A program made the position numbers and the translations under genes. Below the pieces are notes generated by a model. The model was not told where the DNA came from. It made no database searches and saw only the letters and a list, made by a program, of their open reading frames with translations. From Candidatus Tisiphia endosymbiont of Dioctria linearis (lineage in GTDB: Bacteria > Pseudomonadota > Alphaproteobacteria > Rickettsiales > Rickettsiaceae), in the NCBI RefSeq assembly GCF_964026545.1, contig NZ_OZ032156.1, forward strand, positions 124,001 to 188,000: a stretch of DNA of 64,000 nucleotides, read 5' to 3'. Of this stretch, positions 53,814 through 62,950 are shown one piece after another; positions within the stretch are counted from its first letter, which is position 1, and each line of letters begins with the position of its first letter.

Positions 53814-55502
53814 ATGGAAAATAAAGAGAACTTGTGTCCACAAGAGATTTGTAAAAAATATTTGCTAACAATTAACAATATTAGATTTACATCAAGAAAA
53901 ATAGATGTAATAGCATGCATTATGCATGGGAAAAACACAAAGGGAATAGCTAATTTTCTATCAAATGAGGATAAACAGCTTGAAATTAGAACTATTGAAA
54001 GTCATATTTCTAATATCAAACGAAAAATATCAACAAATGCCCGAGAGGGGATTATAAACTTTATAGAAAAATCTGATAAATACAAACTAATACAGAGTTA
54101 TTATTTCAGTTTATTAATTCAACAAGAATTCAGAAAAGTCTTGAAGGAAATATTAATATTAACAAAATCTGATAACATATCATTTTTTATTGTTTTGCAA
54201 GACCTAAAAAATAATGGCTCAGGAAACAATGATTTAAACTTGTTGCTCAATAAGATACGTAGTGATTTACAACTTATAGGAATAACTGTTTTTGTAGAAC
54301 TGCTAGAATACCTTAATAATACTCCTATAGTTTTAGGCAAGCACAAGCACATAGGCAAAAAGCAATTAAGGCAATGTACCATCTATGTTTTAGAGGTAAA
54401 TGAAGCTAATATAGCTAAACAACAGGAAGGTGATAGTTCTGTTATTATGTCTAATGATCAGGATATATCTAAAGTATTTTTCCTTACACCGCAAGAAGAA
54501 CAATATATAAAATTTTTACCTAAACAAGCTAACTTTGAATATATTGACATATCCCCATCCAAGCAATATTATTTTATTTTCTTAGAAATTATCGCAAGAA
54601 TTTTTTCTAATGTGAATGTAGACAACACTATTCTTAAGTTTAGTGAAAGATATAATAATATTATATCAAATAATTCTGATTCACTTTCTCCTCAATCTCA
54701 TTTAACAGATAAAAATATTCAAGGTAAAGCTAAGAATATTTATCTGCCAATAATTGGTGTATTGGTTTTGATTATTTGTAGTACTTATCTTTTAATATTT
54801 AGCCCAACTATTGAAAAAACAGTTAAGAATCAAGAATCAGAAGTGCAATGGTCTAAGCTACAAGATACAACAACATTTCCGAAGAATATAACTAGTTGGA
54901 ATATACCTAGACAAGATCATGTTTTTATTGGTAGAGAAAAACTATTGAGGGATTTGTATAATAAATTACATCACAATCATACATCTGATGTAACAAGTAA
55001 TTTAGCAATTACTGCATGTGCTGGACTTGGCGGAATAGGCAAAACACAATTAGCCTTGCAATATATAAATCATACAAAACATCCTTATACACTTAAAGTT
55101 TGGTTTCTTGCAGAAAATATTGATCATTTATATAATAAATATATTGAATTCGCTAAATTATTAGGACACGCGGAAGTCATATATACAAAAGAAAACATTA
55201 TTGCTTATGTTAAACAATGGTTAGTTGAAAACTCAGGATGGCTTTTAGTTTATGACAAAGTAAACAATTATCGTGAAATCGAACCATTTTTACCAGAATC
55301 TGGTGGATATGTGATTTTAACAACTCGTCAGCGTTATTGGCCAACAAAGTTCTCAGTATTGCCTATTAATATCATGACAGAAGAAGAGGCTATCAAAACA
55401 ATAAAGACTTTAATACAACGAAATATAGCAGAAGAACAGAATGATATAAAACAATTAGTTGGAGTTTTAGGATATTTACCATTAGCATTACAAAAAGTAT
55501 GA
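53814..55502 (+). CDS. LuxR-HTH / membrane / NB-ARC (STAND) ATPase, N-terminal fragment
   Basis: 562 aa. Residues 20-75 are a LuxR-type HTH (FTSRKIDVIACIMHGKNTKG, RTIESHISNIKRKIS). A middle part (about 95-270) with alternating strands (ISFFIVLQDL, GITVFVELLEYL, CTIYVLEVNEANI) may be TIR-like, unproven. One membrane helix (YLPIIGVLVLIICSTYLLIF, near 307-326). Then NB-ARC: P-loop GLGGIGKTQLAL (about 402), degenerate Walker B WLLVYDKVN, sensor-like YVILTTRQR, GLPL-like GYLPLAL. The frame stops at 55502 just after it. Related proteins continue with about 25 more residues before the 55510 fragment's start, so a deletion with frame change has broken the gene. Confidence 0.78.
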   Translation: MENKENLCPQEICKKYLLTINNIRFTSRKIDVIACIMHGKNTKGIANFLSNEDKQLEIRTIESHISNIKRKISTNAREGIINFIEKSDKYKLIQSYYFSLLIQQEFRKVLKEILILTKSDNISFFIVLQDLKNNGSGNNDLNLLLNKIRSDLQLIGITVFVELLEYLNNTPIVLGKHKHIGKKQLRQCTIYVLEVNEANIAKQQEGDSSVIMSNDQDISKVFFLTPQEEQYIKFLPKQANFEYIDISPSKQYYFIFLEIIARIFSNVNVDNTILKFSERYNNIISNNSDSLSPQSHLTDKNIQGKAKNIYLPIIGVLVLIICSTYLLIFSPTIEKTVKNQESEVQWSKLQDTTTFPKNITSWNIPRQDHVFIGREKLLRDLYNKLHHNHTSDVTSNLAITACAGLGGIGKTQLALQYINHTKHPYTLKVWFLAENIDHLYNKYIEFAKLLGHAEVIYTKENIIAYVKQWLVENSGWLLVYDKVNNYREIEPFLPESGGYVILTTRQRYWPTKFSVLPINIMTEEEAIKTIKTLIQRNIAEEQNDIKQLVGVLGYLPLALQKV

Positions 55503-55509
55503 AACAGAA

Positions 55510-56757
55510 TTGCTATCGGATAACACATTTTTAGAAGAAACAAATAACTATAACTACCCAGTGGCAATAACCTGGAATATTAGTTTAGAGGCAATTGTTA
55601 AAGATACTGAGATTAACAATGAACCACCTATAGCTATTGAACTTTTAACAGTATATGCTTATCTAGCACCAAATAAAATCTCTCGTAAACTATTACTCAA
55701 ATGGCTACAAATAGCTTACCCACATTTATTGTCCCCAAAATTAACGTTAAATAAGCATATTGCTCTATTATGGCAATATTCCATGATCAATTATGATGGT
55801 AATGATAACATTACTATTCATCGCTTAGTACAAGCAGTGTTACGTCATCAGCTTAGTCAAGCACTAGACAGTAAAAATAATATTTATTCTACCTTAAATT
55901 TAAAGTGGTTTGAATCACTATTGAAATTTTTTATAGAGAATGAACATGAATTTAAGCTTATTCATTCTTTTCAACAACTTATTGAAACTAGTCAACAATT
56001 TAAAAATAAATTTCAGGATAACTATAATGAAAATCTTGCGGCAATGGATTTAATGATTTCTTCAGTATACTTTTATCAAGAGAAATATGAAGATTTTCTC
56101 AAGATAGTTGATGAGGTTAATAAATATTTGAAGAAAACTGAAGGCTTAGAAATATTAAAATGTAAAATTCTATATATATACTCGGCATATTTTTGTAAAA
56201 TTGGTAATTATCAAAAGGCAGAACAAAAAATAAATACAGCAATTAACAGATACAATAATATAACAGTAAATAAGTCAATAAAGGATAGTGATATGCAAAG
56301 TCTAAAGGCAAAATTATTGTACTATAAAGCTAATCTTGTCTTAGCAAAAAATAGTGTAAATAAAAAAACAGATACAATTAATACAAATACACCAGAAATA
56401 GAGGCGTCTATAAAATCAATTCAAGAAGCAATAGAGCTATTCCATAAAATTCACAACATTAGAGAGTTTTTACTATCAATAGAGTTGTATGGGAAACTAC
56501 TCATTTTAACCAATCAAGTTGATAAAGTAATAGTAGAGTTTAATAAGCATAATGATTTAATCGAAAAAAAGGCTGATAATCTAATAAAAATGTTTTTTTA
56601 TATAACTTATTCAGATGCTTATTTTAGCAAGGGAGATTTCAACAAAGCTTTAGAATATTGCGATAAAGCTAAACAACAAGCAGAAAAATTGCATCTTAAG
56701 AGTGAGCTAAACAATATTAACAGTAAAGAAAAAACTATTAAGAGCTTATTGCAATAA
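55510..56757 (+). CDS. NB-ARC/TPR protein, C-terminal fragment
   Basis: 415 aa. Starts with the winged-helix part of NB-ARC proteins (YETELLSDNTF before the ORF, then YPVAITWNISLEAIV, LLTVYAYLAPNKISRKLLLK, HRLVQAVLRHQL), followed by TPR-like helical pairs (YSAYFCKIGNYQKAEQKINT, YSDAYFSKGDFNKALEYCDK). One base less in the A5 tract at 55492-55496 would join it to the preceding fragment in frame as ALQKYETELL. TPRs in STAND proteins sense the ligand or partner. The ORF start at 55510 is likely not a native start. Confidence 0.72.
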   Translation: MLSDNTFLEETNNYNYPVAITWNISLEAIVKDTEINNEPPIAIELLTVYAYLAPNKISRKLLLKWLQIAYPHLLSPKLTLNKHIALLWQYSMINYDGNDNITIHRLVQAVLRHQLSQALDSKNNIYSTLNLKWFESLLKFFIENEHEFKLIHSFQQLIETSQQFKNKFQDNYNENLAAMDLMISSVYFYQEKYEDFLKIVDEVNKYLKKTEGLEILKCKILYIYSAYFCKIGNYQKAEQKINTAINRYNNITVNKSIKDSDMQSLKAKLLYYKANLVLAKNSVNKKTDTINTNTPEIEASIKSIQEAIELFHKIHNIREFLLSIELYGKLLILTNQVDKVIVEFNKHNDLIEKKADNLIKMFFYITYSDAYFSKGDFNKALEYCDKAKQQAEKLHLKSELNNINSKEKTIKSLLQ

Positions 56758-56767
56758 AATTGAATAT

Positions 56768-56913
56768 TAGACCTCTTGCAAAACTCGCTTATGCGCAAGG
56801 ATTTGAAGGAGACGCTTCACCTCGAACCGCAGCGTACTCAAATGTACGTGAGGATTCGAGTACCGCATCATTGTCCAAATTACCGGCAGAAGTAGAGTTT
56901 TGCAAGAGGTCTA
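56768..56913. repeat. Family B palindromic element, copy B3
   Basis: 146 bp, TAGACCTCTTGCAAAACTCG ... AGTTTTGCAAGAGGTCTA, full-length intergenic copy and the best reference for the family. Lies between convergent genes. Confidence 0.92.
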
Positions 56914-56924
56914 TTTTTATTTTT

Positions 56925-58088
56925 TCAGCTTAAACATTCTGACTTTATAGTATGGGCTGCAACAGTTGATGAAGAATTATGCCCTTTTAAACCTAATTCT
57001 ATTAAGATTTTTTGGCTTTCTCTTAGTTGTTCAGCAACTTTTTCTTTATCAACTAACAGTGATGTAAGCCTTGCTACTATATTTGATTTAGTACAGTTAA
57101 ATTGAATGAATTCTGGTAATATTTCCCTATTAGCAATAATATTAATCAAAGAAATGTAAGGTATTTTTATCAATAATTTTATTAGAAAAAAACTTACGAT
57201 ATTTAATTTATATGCAACAACCATTGGCGTATTACAAGCAGCAATTTCTAAAGTATTAGTACCCGATTTTGCTAGAGCAAGGTCAGATGCAGCAAAAATC
57301 TTAAGTCTGTCACTTGAGAAATGATAGCTAAATACTGCCTCTGATAAAAATTGTTCAATTAAAGACTGATGACTAGGAGCAGCCAGGACAAATATCACTT
57401 GAAGATTAGGGAACTGCCTTGCTAGTAAATTAATTGCTTCTATAAAGATAGGTGCATGTCTTATTATCTCACCTTTACGACTACCGCAAGTAACACATAA
57501 TAATTTTGAATGAATAGGTATTTGTAATTCCTGCTTTAACTGTTGTTTATCTTTATCATCATAAAAATACTGCTCTAATATTGGATGACCAATATATCGA
57601 CAATCTAGCCCTACTTTTTGGAAATATGGCGGCTCGAATGGCAGTAAAGCTAACAAATAATCGTAAATTTTAGCGTATTTCATAGCCCGGGAAGGCTTGT
57701 ATGCCCAGACCGATGGGGCAACAATATGCATGATCTTTAAGTTAGGTCTAATTTCTCGAACCTTCTTTACCACCCTATAAGTAAATTCTGGTGAGTCTAT
57801 AGTAATTAATAAATCTGGATTATGTTGAATAATATCGTCAATAGTTTGTTGAATTAACTTAGTGATCCTAAAAATATGTGGTATAATCTCGACGAAGCCT
57901 ATGAGATTTATTTGACTCATCGAGAAAAGACTACGCTCTAACCCCGCCTCTTCCATCTGGCTTCCCCCAACACCAACAAACTCTAACTTCATTTCCTCCA
58001 GTTTATATAGTTCTTTTAGACTTCGTATCAAACGACCCCCTATAAAATCCCCTGATATTTCACCAGCAATTAGGTAAATTTTAGCCAT
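56925..58088 (-). CDS. lpxB: Lipid-A-disaccharide synthase
   Basis: 387 aa, GT-B fold (family GT19). KIYLIAGEISGDFIGGRLI start, GVGGSQMEEAGL, HIVAPSVWAYKPSRAMKYAK, GHPILEQ and TNTLEIAACNTPMVVAYKLN are the family motifs. Joins UDP-2,3-diacylglucosamine to lipid X in the cytoplasm. I choose the ATG at 58088: it lies 1 base after the eptA stop and has AAGAAG before it; a GTG at 58103 would extend it by 5 residues. Forms an operon with eptA. Confidence 0.95.
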   Translation of the reverse strand: MAKIYLIAGEISGDFIGGRLIRSLKELYKLEEMKLEFVGVGGSQMEEAGLERSLFSMSQINLIGFVEIIPHIFRITKLIQQTIDDIIQHNPDLLITIDSPEFTYRVVKKVREIRPNLKIMHIVAPSVWAYKPSRAMKYAKIYDYLLALLPFEPPYFQKVGLDCRYIGHPILEQYFYDDKDKQQLKQELQIPIHSKLLCVTCGSRKGEIIRHAPIFIEAINLLARQFPNLQVIFVLAAPSHQSLIEQFLSEAVFSYHFSSDRLKIFAASDLALAKSGTNTLEIAACNTPMVVAYKLNIVSFFLIKLLIKIPYISLINIIANREILPEFIQFNCTKSNIVARLTSLLVDKEKVAEQLRESQKILIELGLKGHNSSSTVAAHTIKSECLS

Positions 58089-58089
58089 T

Positions 58090-59661
58090 TTACTTCTTAC
58101 CACATAGGCTTAAACTTTTTTCAATCACTGTCGAACGGATACCAACACAATTAAGAATCGAATGAAATACATAGTCATGACTAATTTCAGTACCTAAATG
58201 ATTAGCTATAGAACTCACCAAATCAGGATGTTTCTTTTTAAATTCATCCGATACCCAAACTAAGAAAGGTACTGTGGTTTGTTCTGGAGTCATTGTTCCA
58301 CCGTGACCGTAATAACCATGTTCTCCTAAAGATTCACCGTGATCAGAAACATACATTAAAATGGCATTATTATTTTTTAATAAATCTATTACATTATATA
58401 AAAAAAAATCAGTATATGCAATAGTGTTATCGTAATCATTAATTAACTCTTCAGGCTTACAAACACTTTGATCTACCATAGCATAAGAATCACACTTAGG
58501 AATAAATTTTTGGAATTCTTTAGGATATCTAGCAGAATATTTCCAATGGCTACCACTTGTATGAATAACTAAAACCTCTTTAGTAGTAGAATTATTTACA
58601 ATACTTTTAACATAAGGTAACATTTTTTCATCATACTCATTCATTCTTAACAAAGCAGAGCCGCCTGGTACTATGGTAAACTTAACCTCATCATAAATGG
58701 CAAATTTGTTTTTACTATCTAAACATTGTAACAACCTTTGAGTTCCAATCCAATTAGTATTAAAACCAAGTGTGGTGAAAACTGATAAGAAGCTCGTGTC
58801 TTCCATACTTTTCTCTAAATCTCTAGCAGGATGGCGAGACATAAGAGATGGAACTGAAATATATGTATGATTAGACGAAGACTGTGCTTTAAATGAAAAA
58901 AGATTTTCAACAGTACTTAAATATGGCGTAGTATCCCTGGTATAACCATTAATAGCAAAATGATCAAACCTGGCTGATTCTCCTATAACAAGTACCGCTA
59001 TAATATTTTGATCAGATTGATCGGCAAAAGAAAATTTCTTGTTTATATCCTCACGCATGGTGTGTTTACTATTAGAAAAACATAAATATGTATTATGTAG
59101 ATATTGAATAGGAAAATAACTGTCTAGCAATTTAAACTGTGGTGTGATAATATTATTAACGGTAATTAAAAGGCAAATTGCTGATAGTAATTTTGTAACA
59201 AATAGTTTACTATCTAAAATGGAGAAGTGTTTCATTGTATAAACACAGCTAAATAAACTGAAAACTAACCAAACAATTAGCTTGATGCTGACTATTTCGT
59301 ATACTTCATTAAAATCGGTGGAGAAAAAACTACCCATCATTTCTTTTGTAGGAGAAATTCTAAAAAAATATAGGTAATAGCTGGCAATTGCCCCTGTTAT
59401 AAATAAAAATATTGTTCCAATTATAAAAACAAGCCGATGGATAGTTAAACCAAAAAAAATGATAAAACAAGTAAAGTAAATATACAGAAAGTCTTTACCT
59501 AACTCCAATATCGCTTTTACAAAAGTTACCTTGTAGTAACTGAATTTGTAACAAGAAACTACTGAATTAAAAAATATGAAATAAATAAGGGCAAAAACTA
59601 AAGATAGTTTTATTAATTTACTATCTAGGTGTTTTTGAATTAGCTCTGACATAATAAACAC
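58090..59661 (-). CDS. eptA: Phosphoethanolamine transferase, EptA/sulfatase family
   Basis: 523 aa. Five N-terminal membrane helices (about 17-170) and a periplasmic alkaline-phosphatase-like domain with VIGESARFDHFAINGYTRDT, the zinc ligands in SDHGESLGEHGYYGHG and the HTSGSHWKYSARYP segment. The nucleophile position, usually Thr, is Ser229 here. Predicted to add phosphoethanolamine to lipid A, which reduces binding of cationic peptides. ATG at 59652 (MSELIQKHL) is an alternative to the GTG at 59661. Upstream of lpxB in the same operon. Confidence 0.9.
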   Translation of the reverse strand: MFIMSELIQKHLDSKLIKLSLVFALIYFIFFNSVVSCYKFSYYKVTFVKAILELGKDFLYIYFTCFIIFFGLTIHRLVFIIGTIFLFITGAIASYYLYFFRISPTKEMMGSFFSTDFNEVYEIVSIKLIVWLVFSLFSCVYTMKHFSILDSKLFVTKLLSAICLLITVNNIITPQFKLLDSYFPIQYLHNTYLCFSNSKHTMREDINKKFSFADQSDQNIIAVLVIGESARFDHFAINGYTRDTTPYLSTVENLFSFKAQSSSNHTYISVPSLMSRHPARDLEKSMEDTSFLSVFTTLGFNTNWIGTQRLLQCLDSKNKFAIYDEVKFTIVPGGSALLRMNEYDEKMLPYVKSIVNNSTTKEVLVIHTSGSHWKYSARYPKEFQKFIPKCDSYAMVDQSVCKPEELINDYDNTIAYTDFFLYNVIDLLKNNNAILMYVSDHGESLGEHGYYGHGGTMTPEQTTVPFLVWVSDEFKKKHPDLVSSIANHLGTEISHDYVFHSILNCVGIRSTVIEKSLSLCGKK

Positions 59662-59691
59662 GTACTTTGTATAAATTGTAACTTAGGTATC

Positions 59692-60159
59692 ATGATAATA
59701 GCAACATTGCAAGAATTTTTTCAACTTCTACAAGCTAATAAACCAATTATTGCCGTAGATTATGGAATACGGAAAACAGGCATCGCTATTTCAAATCAAG
59801 AACAGAGCATCGCTATGCCGATAAAAACTATTTATGAAACGATAGAAGAAAATAAGATTAAGTCAATATTAGATTTAATCGCAACTTATTCCATCTGTGG
59901 TATAGTCATAGGTTTGCCTATTAGTATGAATGGTCAATCTAGTGAACAAACTATAATTGTTTTAAAATTCAGCACAAAACTAAGCTTTGCGACAAATCTT
60001 CCTATATATCTACAAGATGAAAGACTTACTTCCCTTGCTGCCAATAGCTTATTAAAATCGTTAGGGGTAAAGAGACGAGAACGTAACCAAAAAGACGATT
60101 CAATTGCAGCAAGTATGATTTTAGAGACTACTTTAGATTCTATTAAGAAAGTTCGATAG
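59692..60159 (+). CDS. ruvX: RuvX/YqgF, pre-16S rRNA nuclease
   Basis: 155 aa with the RNase H-like fold: AVDYGIRKTGIAIS (first Asp), VIGLPISMNGQ, YLQDERLTSLAAN (Glu) and DDSIAASMIL (last Asp). Finishes the 5' end of 16S rRNA in E. coli. Divergent from eptA with 30 bases between the starts. Confidence 0.93.
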   Translation: MIIATLQEFFQLLQANKPIIAVDYGIRKTGIAISNQEQSIAMPIKTIYETIEENKIKSILDLIATYSICGIVIGLPISMNGQSSEQTIIVLKFSTKLSFATNLPIYLQDERLTSLAANSLLKSLGVKRRERNQKDDSIAASMILETTLDSIKKVR

Positions 60160-60174
60160 ATATATAGCTTAACC

Positions 60175-60330
60175 GTAAGCGTTCACGGAAAAAAAGTTAA
60201 AGTACAAGACGTCTATTAGCGAGAAGGCGTAAGCCAAGAAGCAATCCATTCCTAACCATTTTTGGATTGCCGCGTTGCCGCAAAGCGGCTCCTCGCAATG
60301 ACGTATGACCTAAAAACCGTGACCGCTCAC
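60175..60330. repeat. Full-length family C element with GCGTTCACGG arms
   Basis: Both outer arms are present: GTAAGCGTTCACGG at 60175 and CCGTGACCGCTCAC ending at 60330, with core GTCTATTAGCGAG ... CTCGCAATGACG between. 156 bp. Lies between two genes. Confidence 0.9.
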
Positions 60331-60332
60331 AA

Positions 60333-60749
60333 TTATTTCGTATCAGATAGTTTTATTTCAGGATGTTTTTCTGGTCTAGCTAAAAAACAACCAATATCTT
60401 TGTTGTCAGAGGACATTTCTATATGAGAGCTATAAATACGATTATCAAAACCACCATTTTGCTGCTTCTTAACAAGCCGCTTTGTTTCAATTTGTTCCAT
60501 CGATAAGTTGTATTCTTTGCCTAACGCATAAATCACTTCAAGCAAATCAGCTAGTTCTTCAGAAACTTCATCTGGTGTTTTTGCATCAATCACTTCTTGT
60601 GCTTCTTCCAACAATTTATCTTTAAGACGCTGAATATATTCATCTTCTTTCATACTGCGTTCAAATACCGAAACACCACGCGAACGCATAATTCCTGGTA
60701 CTAAATCACGAATAAGTTTATCAATTTTGAAACAATATCTTTTCGTCAT
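60333..60749 (-). CDS. MazG-like nucleotide pyrophosphohydrolase family protein
   Basis: 138 aa. KIDKLIRDLVPGIMRSRG is the usual start of this PRA-PH/MazG-like group, and KLLEEAQEVIDA ... EELADLLEVIYALG holds the EEAxE/ExxD metal site, with GGFDNRIY afterwards. It likely hydrolyses a noncanonical or alarmone nucleotide; substrate not known. Followed by the full-length C element. Confidence 0.85.
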   Translation of the reverse strand: MTKRYCFKIDKLIRDLVPGIMRSRGVSVFERSMKEDEYIQRLKDKLLEEAQEVIDAKTPDEVSEELADLLEVIYALGKEYNLSMEQIETKRLVKKQQNGGFDNRIYSSHIEMSSDNKDIGCFLARPEKHPEIKLSDTK

Positions 60750-60835
60750 AATTTTCTTATACCCATCTCCTATAGCTAACCCGAATAAGTTTTAGATATC
60801 CCAGACATCATTGCGAAAAGGCATGAGACCCACAG

Positions 60836-60995
60836 CTGTCGAAAGTTAGAAGAGGAAGCAGTTTTACAGGTCATCTTTTGGTTACTTTTATGGATTGCTT
60901 CGTCGACTTACGGTCTTCCTCGCTAATAAACGTTAACCACATACAACTTTTAACCCCTCTTGTCTAAAAGCCCTTCCTCTTCTAACTTTCGACAG
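60836..60995. repeat. Family D element, 160 bp
   Basis: Perfect 23-bp terminal inverted repeats (CTGTCGAAAGTTAGAAGAGG and three more bases, with their inverse). The interior holds GGATTGCTTCGTCG and CCTCGCTAATAAACG, i.e. family C core parts. A CTGTCGAAAGTTA fragment also lies just before A5 at 51357. Confidence 0.82.
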
Positions 60996-61004
60996 TTGTG
61001 ACAT

Positions 61005-61150
61005 TAGACTTCTTTCGAAACTCTACTTCTGCTGGTAATTTGTGCGTGATACCGGTACTCTGCTCCTCACGTAAATTAGAGTACGATGCGGTTCGAAGTG
61101 AAGTATCTCCTACAAATCCTTGCACATAAGCAAGTTTCGAAAGAAGTCTA
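61005..61150. repeat. Family B element, copy B4
   Basis: 146 bp, TAGACTTCTTTCGAAACTC ... GTTTCGAAAGAAGTCTA. Terminal repeat differs from B1/B3 in the TTCGAAA centre but interior blocks match in inverse orientation. Confidence 0.85.
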
Positions 61151-61216
61151 TTCTCGCAATGACGTTTTTATGCTGTTATAATTATAGAATAAAAATTGTA
61201 GGGTACATGCTCAAAC

Positions 61217-61301
61217 CCTCACATACATTAGAATACGCTGTGGTTCGAAGTGAAGCGTCCCTTCAAATCCCTACACATAAGCGAGTTTTGCAGGATGTCT
61301 A
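61217..61301. repeat. Truncated family B element, copy B5
   Basis: Right part of a B element (GGTTCGAAGTGAAGCGTCCC, CACATAAGCGAGTTTTGCAG, GATGTCTA). Left arm lost. Next to tRNA-fMet. Confidence 0.75.
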
Positions 61302-61314
61302 ATACCGTTACAGT

Positions 61315-61391
<77 letters not shown>

Positions 61392-61479
61392 ATAATATCA
61401 ATTTCTTCTGATTTCAAAAATTGTTCTTTTATTTGTTAGCAAATGATATGCTTCAATTTCATGAACAAGTAAAACTTGC

Positions 61480-61707
61480 TTAAACCTTCTTACCGAAACT
61501 AAGCCCAGCAAACTTTTTGTTAAAGTCACTAACATTTTTGTTAGATTGGTTAACAACATTTCCAGATTCTTTAGTCCATGCTGGATGTTTCCTGTAATCA
61601 ACATCCATCAAAATCTCTTCTGCATGACCACCGGAATTTGTCTCAAAAACATCATTACTAATGATAATTTTGAACTTTTTATATTTTGGATGTATTCCAG
61701 CTTTCAT
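61480..61707 (-). CDS. rpmE: 50S ribosomal protein L31
   Basis: 75 aa, MKAGIHPKYKKFKIIISND with GGHAEEILMDVDYRKHPAWT. Zinc-free (C-) form: the Cys residues of the zinc form are absent. Its ATG overlaps the rpmB stop by 4 bases, so the two are co-translated. Confidence 0.95.
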   Translation of the reverse strand: MKAGIHPKYKKFKIIISNDVFETNSGGHAEEILMDVDYRKHPAWTKESGNVVNQSNKNVSDFNKKFAGLSFGKKV

Positions 61708-61997
61708 AATGCAGCACCAACTTTTTTTTCAGCTATCTTTCTTTTAATTACCTGTGCTTTATCGGAAAGTATATCACTTGATATTTTAAGCATATATTCA
61801 TCAAAACCACCTACTTTCTCAACAGAACGTAGACATTTAGCATTTACCGAAAGCTTATATTCTTGCCCAGTGAGAACACTTGCAAACCTCACCACTCTTA
61901 GATTCGGCTCAAAGCGTCTTCTAGTTTTTCTTTGCGAGTGTGACACTTTATTACCGTGTAAAACACCAACCCCACTAAGCTCACACCTACGAGACAT
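61704..61997 (-). CDS. rpmB: 50S ribosomal protein L28
   Basis: 97 aa. SRRCELSGVGVLHGNKVSHS, KTRRRFEPNLR and SVNAKCLRSVEKVGGFDEYM are the L28 pattern with the basic N-terminus. First gene of the rpmB-rpmE pair. AGGAGT lies before the ATG. Confidence 0.96.
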   Translation of the reverse strand: MSRRCELSGVGVLHGNKVSHSQRKTRRRFEPNLRVVRFASVLTGQEYKLSVNAKCLRSVEKVGGFDEYMLKISSDILSDKAQVIKRKIAEKKVGAAL

Positions 61998-62096
61998 CGT
62001 GACTCCTATAATTGTTCATCAATATTACGTAATTATACTACTATTAGGGCTTTATGTCAATATGTACAGCTGTAAATAATACAAATATTTGTTAAT

Positions 62097-62201
62097 ATAG
62101 TCAATTCAGGAGGATTTGGTGCTAGGAGCGATGGAGCTACGCCTATAAGTAATAGGCGAGCATTGAGCGACGACGTCACCAACTTCTCCTCAATTGACTA
62201 T
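62097..62201. repeat. Family A palindromic element, copy A6
   Basis: 105 bp, intergenic between rpmB and dapB, ending 2 bases before the dapB stop codon. ATAGTCAATTCAGGAGGATT ... CTTCTCCTCAATTGACTAT. Confidence 0.92.
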
Positions 62202-62203
62202 AG

Positions 62204-62950
62204 TTAAAACTTTTGAAGAGATGGCAACATATCGTTCATTGAATAAAGAGCAGGTGGTTTATCAGATATCCAGATGGCAGCCTGAATTGCCCCATCAGCA
62301 AAGGACTCTCTTGATCCCTGATGTTTTAGAGTAAGGGTTTGGTTATCCCCTAAAAATAACACCTGATGTTCTCCATGTAAATGCCCTCCCCTAATAGAAG
62401 CAATGCCAATTTCGCCAGTTTGCCTTTGCTCTTTTACAGTACGGTCAAATATCGCACATTTATTAAAGTCTAAATTTCTAACTTTTGCCACAGCCTTACC
62501 TAACATTATCGCCGTACCAGACGGAGCGTCTTTTTTCATACGATGGTGACAATCTAAAATCTCTATATCGTAAGTATTATCTAGAATTTCTGCTGCCTTT
62601 TTCGCTAGCATCGCTAGTAAATTTGCCCCTAAACTCATATTAGCTGAATAGAATATTGCCAAATTTTTGGAAAATTCATGTAAACTATCAAGTTGATAGT
62701 TAGTCAGACCAGTAGTACCAATAACTAATTTGTTGTTGTACATAATGGCATAATCAAGAAGTTTGTCCAATATCTCGCTACTAGAAAAGTCAATAATCAC
62801 CTCAGAATTTTGACAAAATTCAGCAAAATCCCTTATGCTATTTTTTCTAGAAAATGTAGCAGAAAGAGTACAGCTATTTAATCCATGCATTTTTTGAATT
62901 ATCATCTGCCCCATTTTACCGGTAGCACCACAAATACCTATAGAAATCAT
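62204..62950 (-). CDS. dapB: 4-hydroxy-tetrahydrodipicolinate reductase
   Basis: 248 aa. GICGATGKMGQMI Rossmann loop, DFSSSE, GTTGLTNYQ, YSANMSLGANLLAML and the signature DCHHRMKKDAPSGTA are intact. Makes tetrahydrodipicolinate toward meso-DAP for peptidoglycan. Together with dacF it indicates cell-wall synthesis. Overlaps the flavin reductase gene by 4 bases. Confidence 0.96.
   Translation of the reverse strand: MISIGICGATGKMGQMIIQKMHGLNSCTLSATFSRKNSIRDFAEFCQNSEVIIDFSSSEILDKLLDYAIMYNNKLVIGTTGLTNYQLDSLHEFSKNLAIFYSANMSLGANLLAMLAKKAAEILDNTYDIEILDCHHRMKKDAPSGTAIMLGKAVAKVRNLDFNKCAIFDRTVKEQRQTGEIGIASIRGGHLHGEHQVLFLGDNQTLTLKHQGSRESFADGAIQAAIWISDKPPALYSMNDMLPSLQKF

Larger units (their letters stand above)
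60781..61160. repeat. Nest of palindromic elements (C, D and B4)
   Basis: A C element (from 60806, CATCATTGCGAAAAGGC) is cut by a family D element (60836-60995) with 23-bp inverted ends CTGTCGAAAGTTAGAAGAGG / CCTCTTCTAACTTTCGACAG. Family B copy B4 follows (61005-61150), then C resumes as TTCTCGCAATGACG. No gene. Confidence 0.82.

Noticed and set aside
53814..55502. Firm TIR-domain call for the middle of the NB-ARC protein
   Set aside because: Only strand spacing suggests it; no catalytic Glu motif could be placed by eye.
61120..61302. 60-aa frame near tRNA-fMet
   Set aside because: Consists of family B and C repeat parts.
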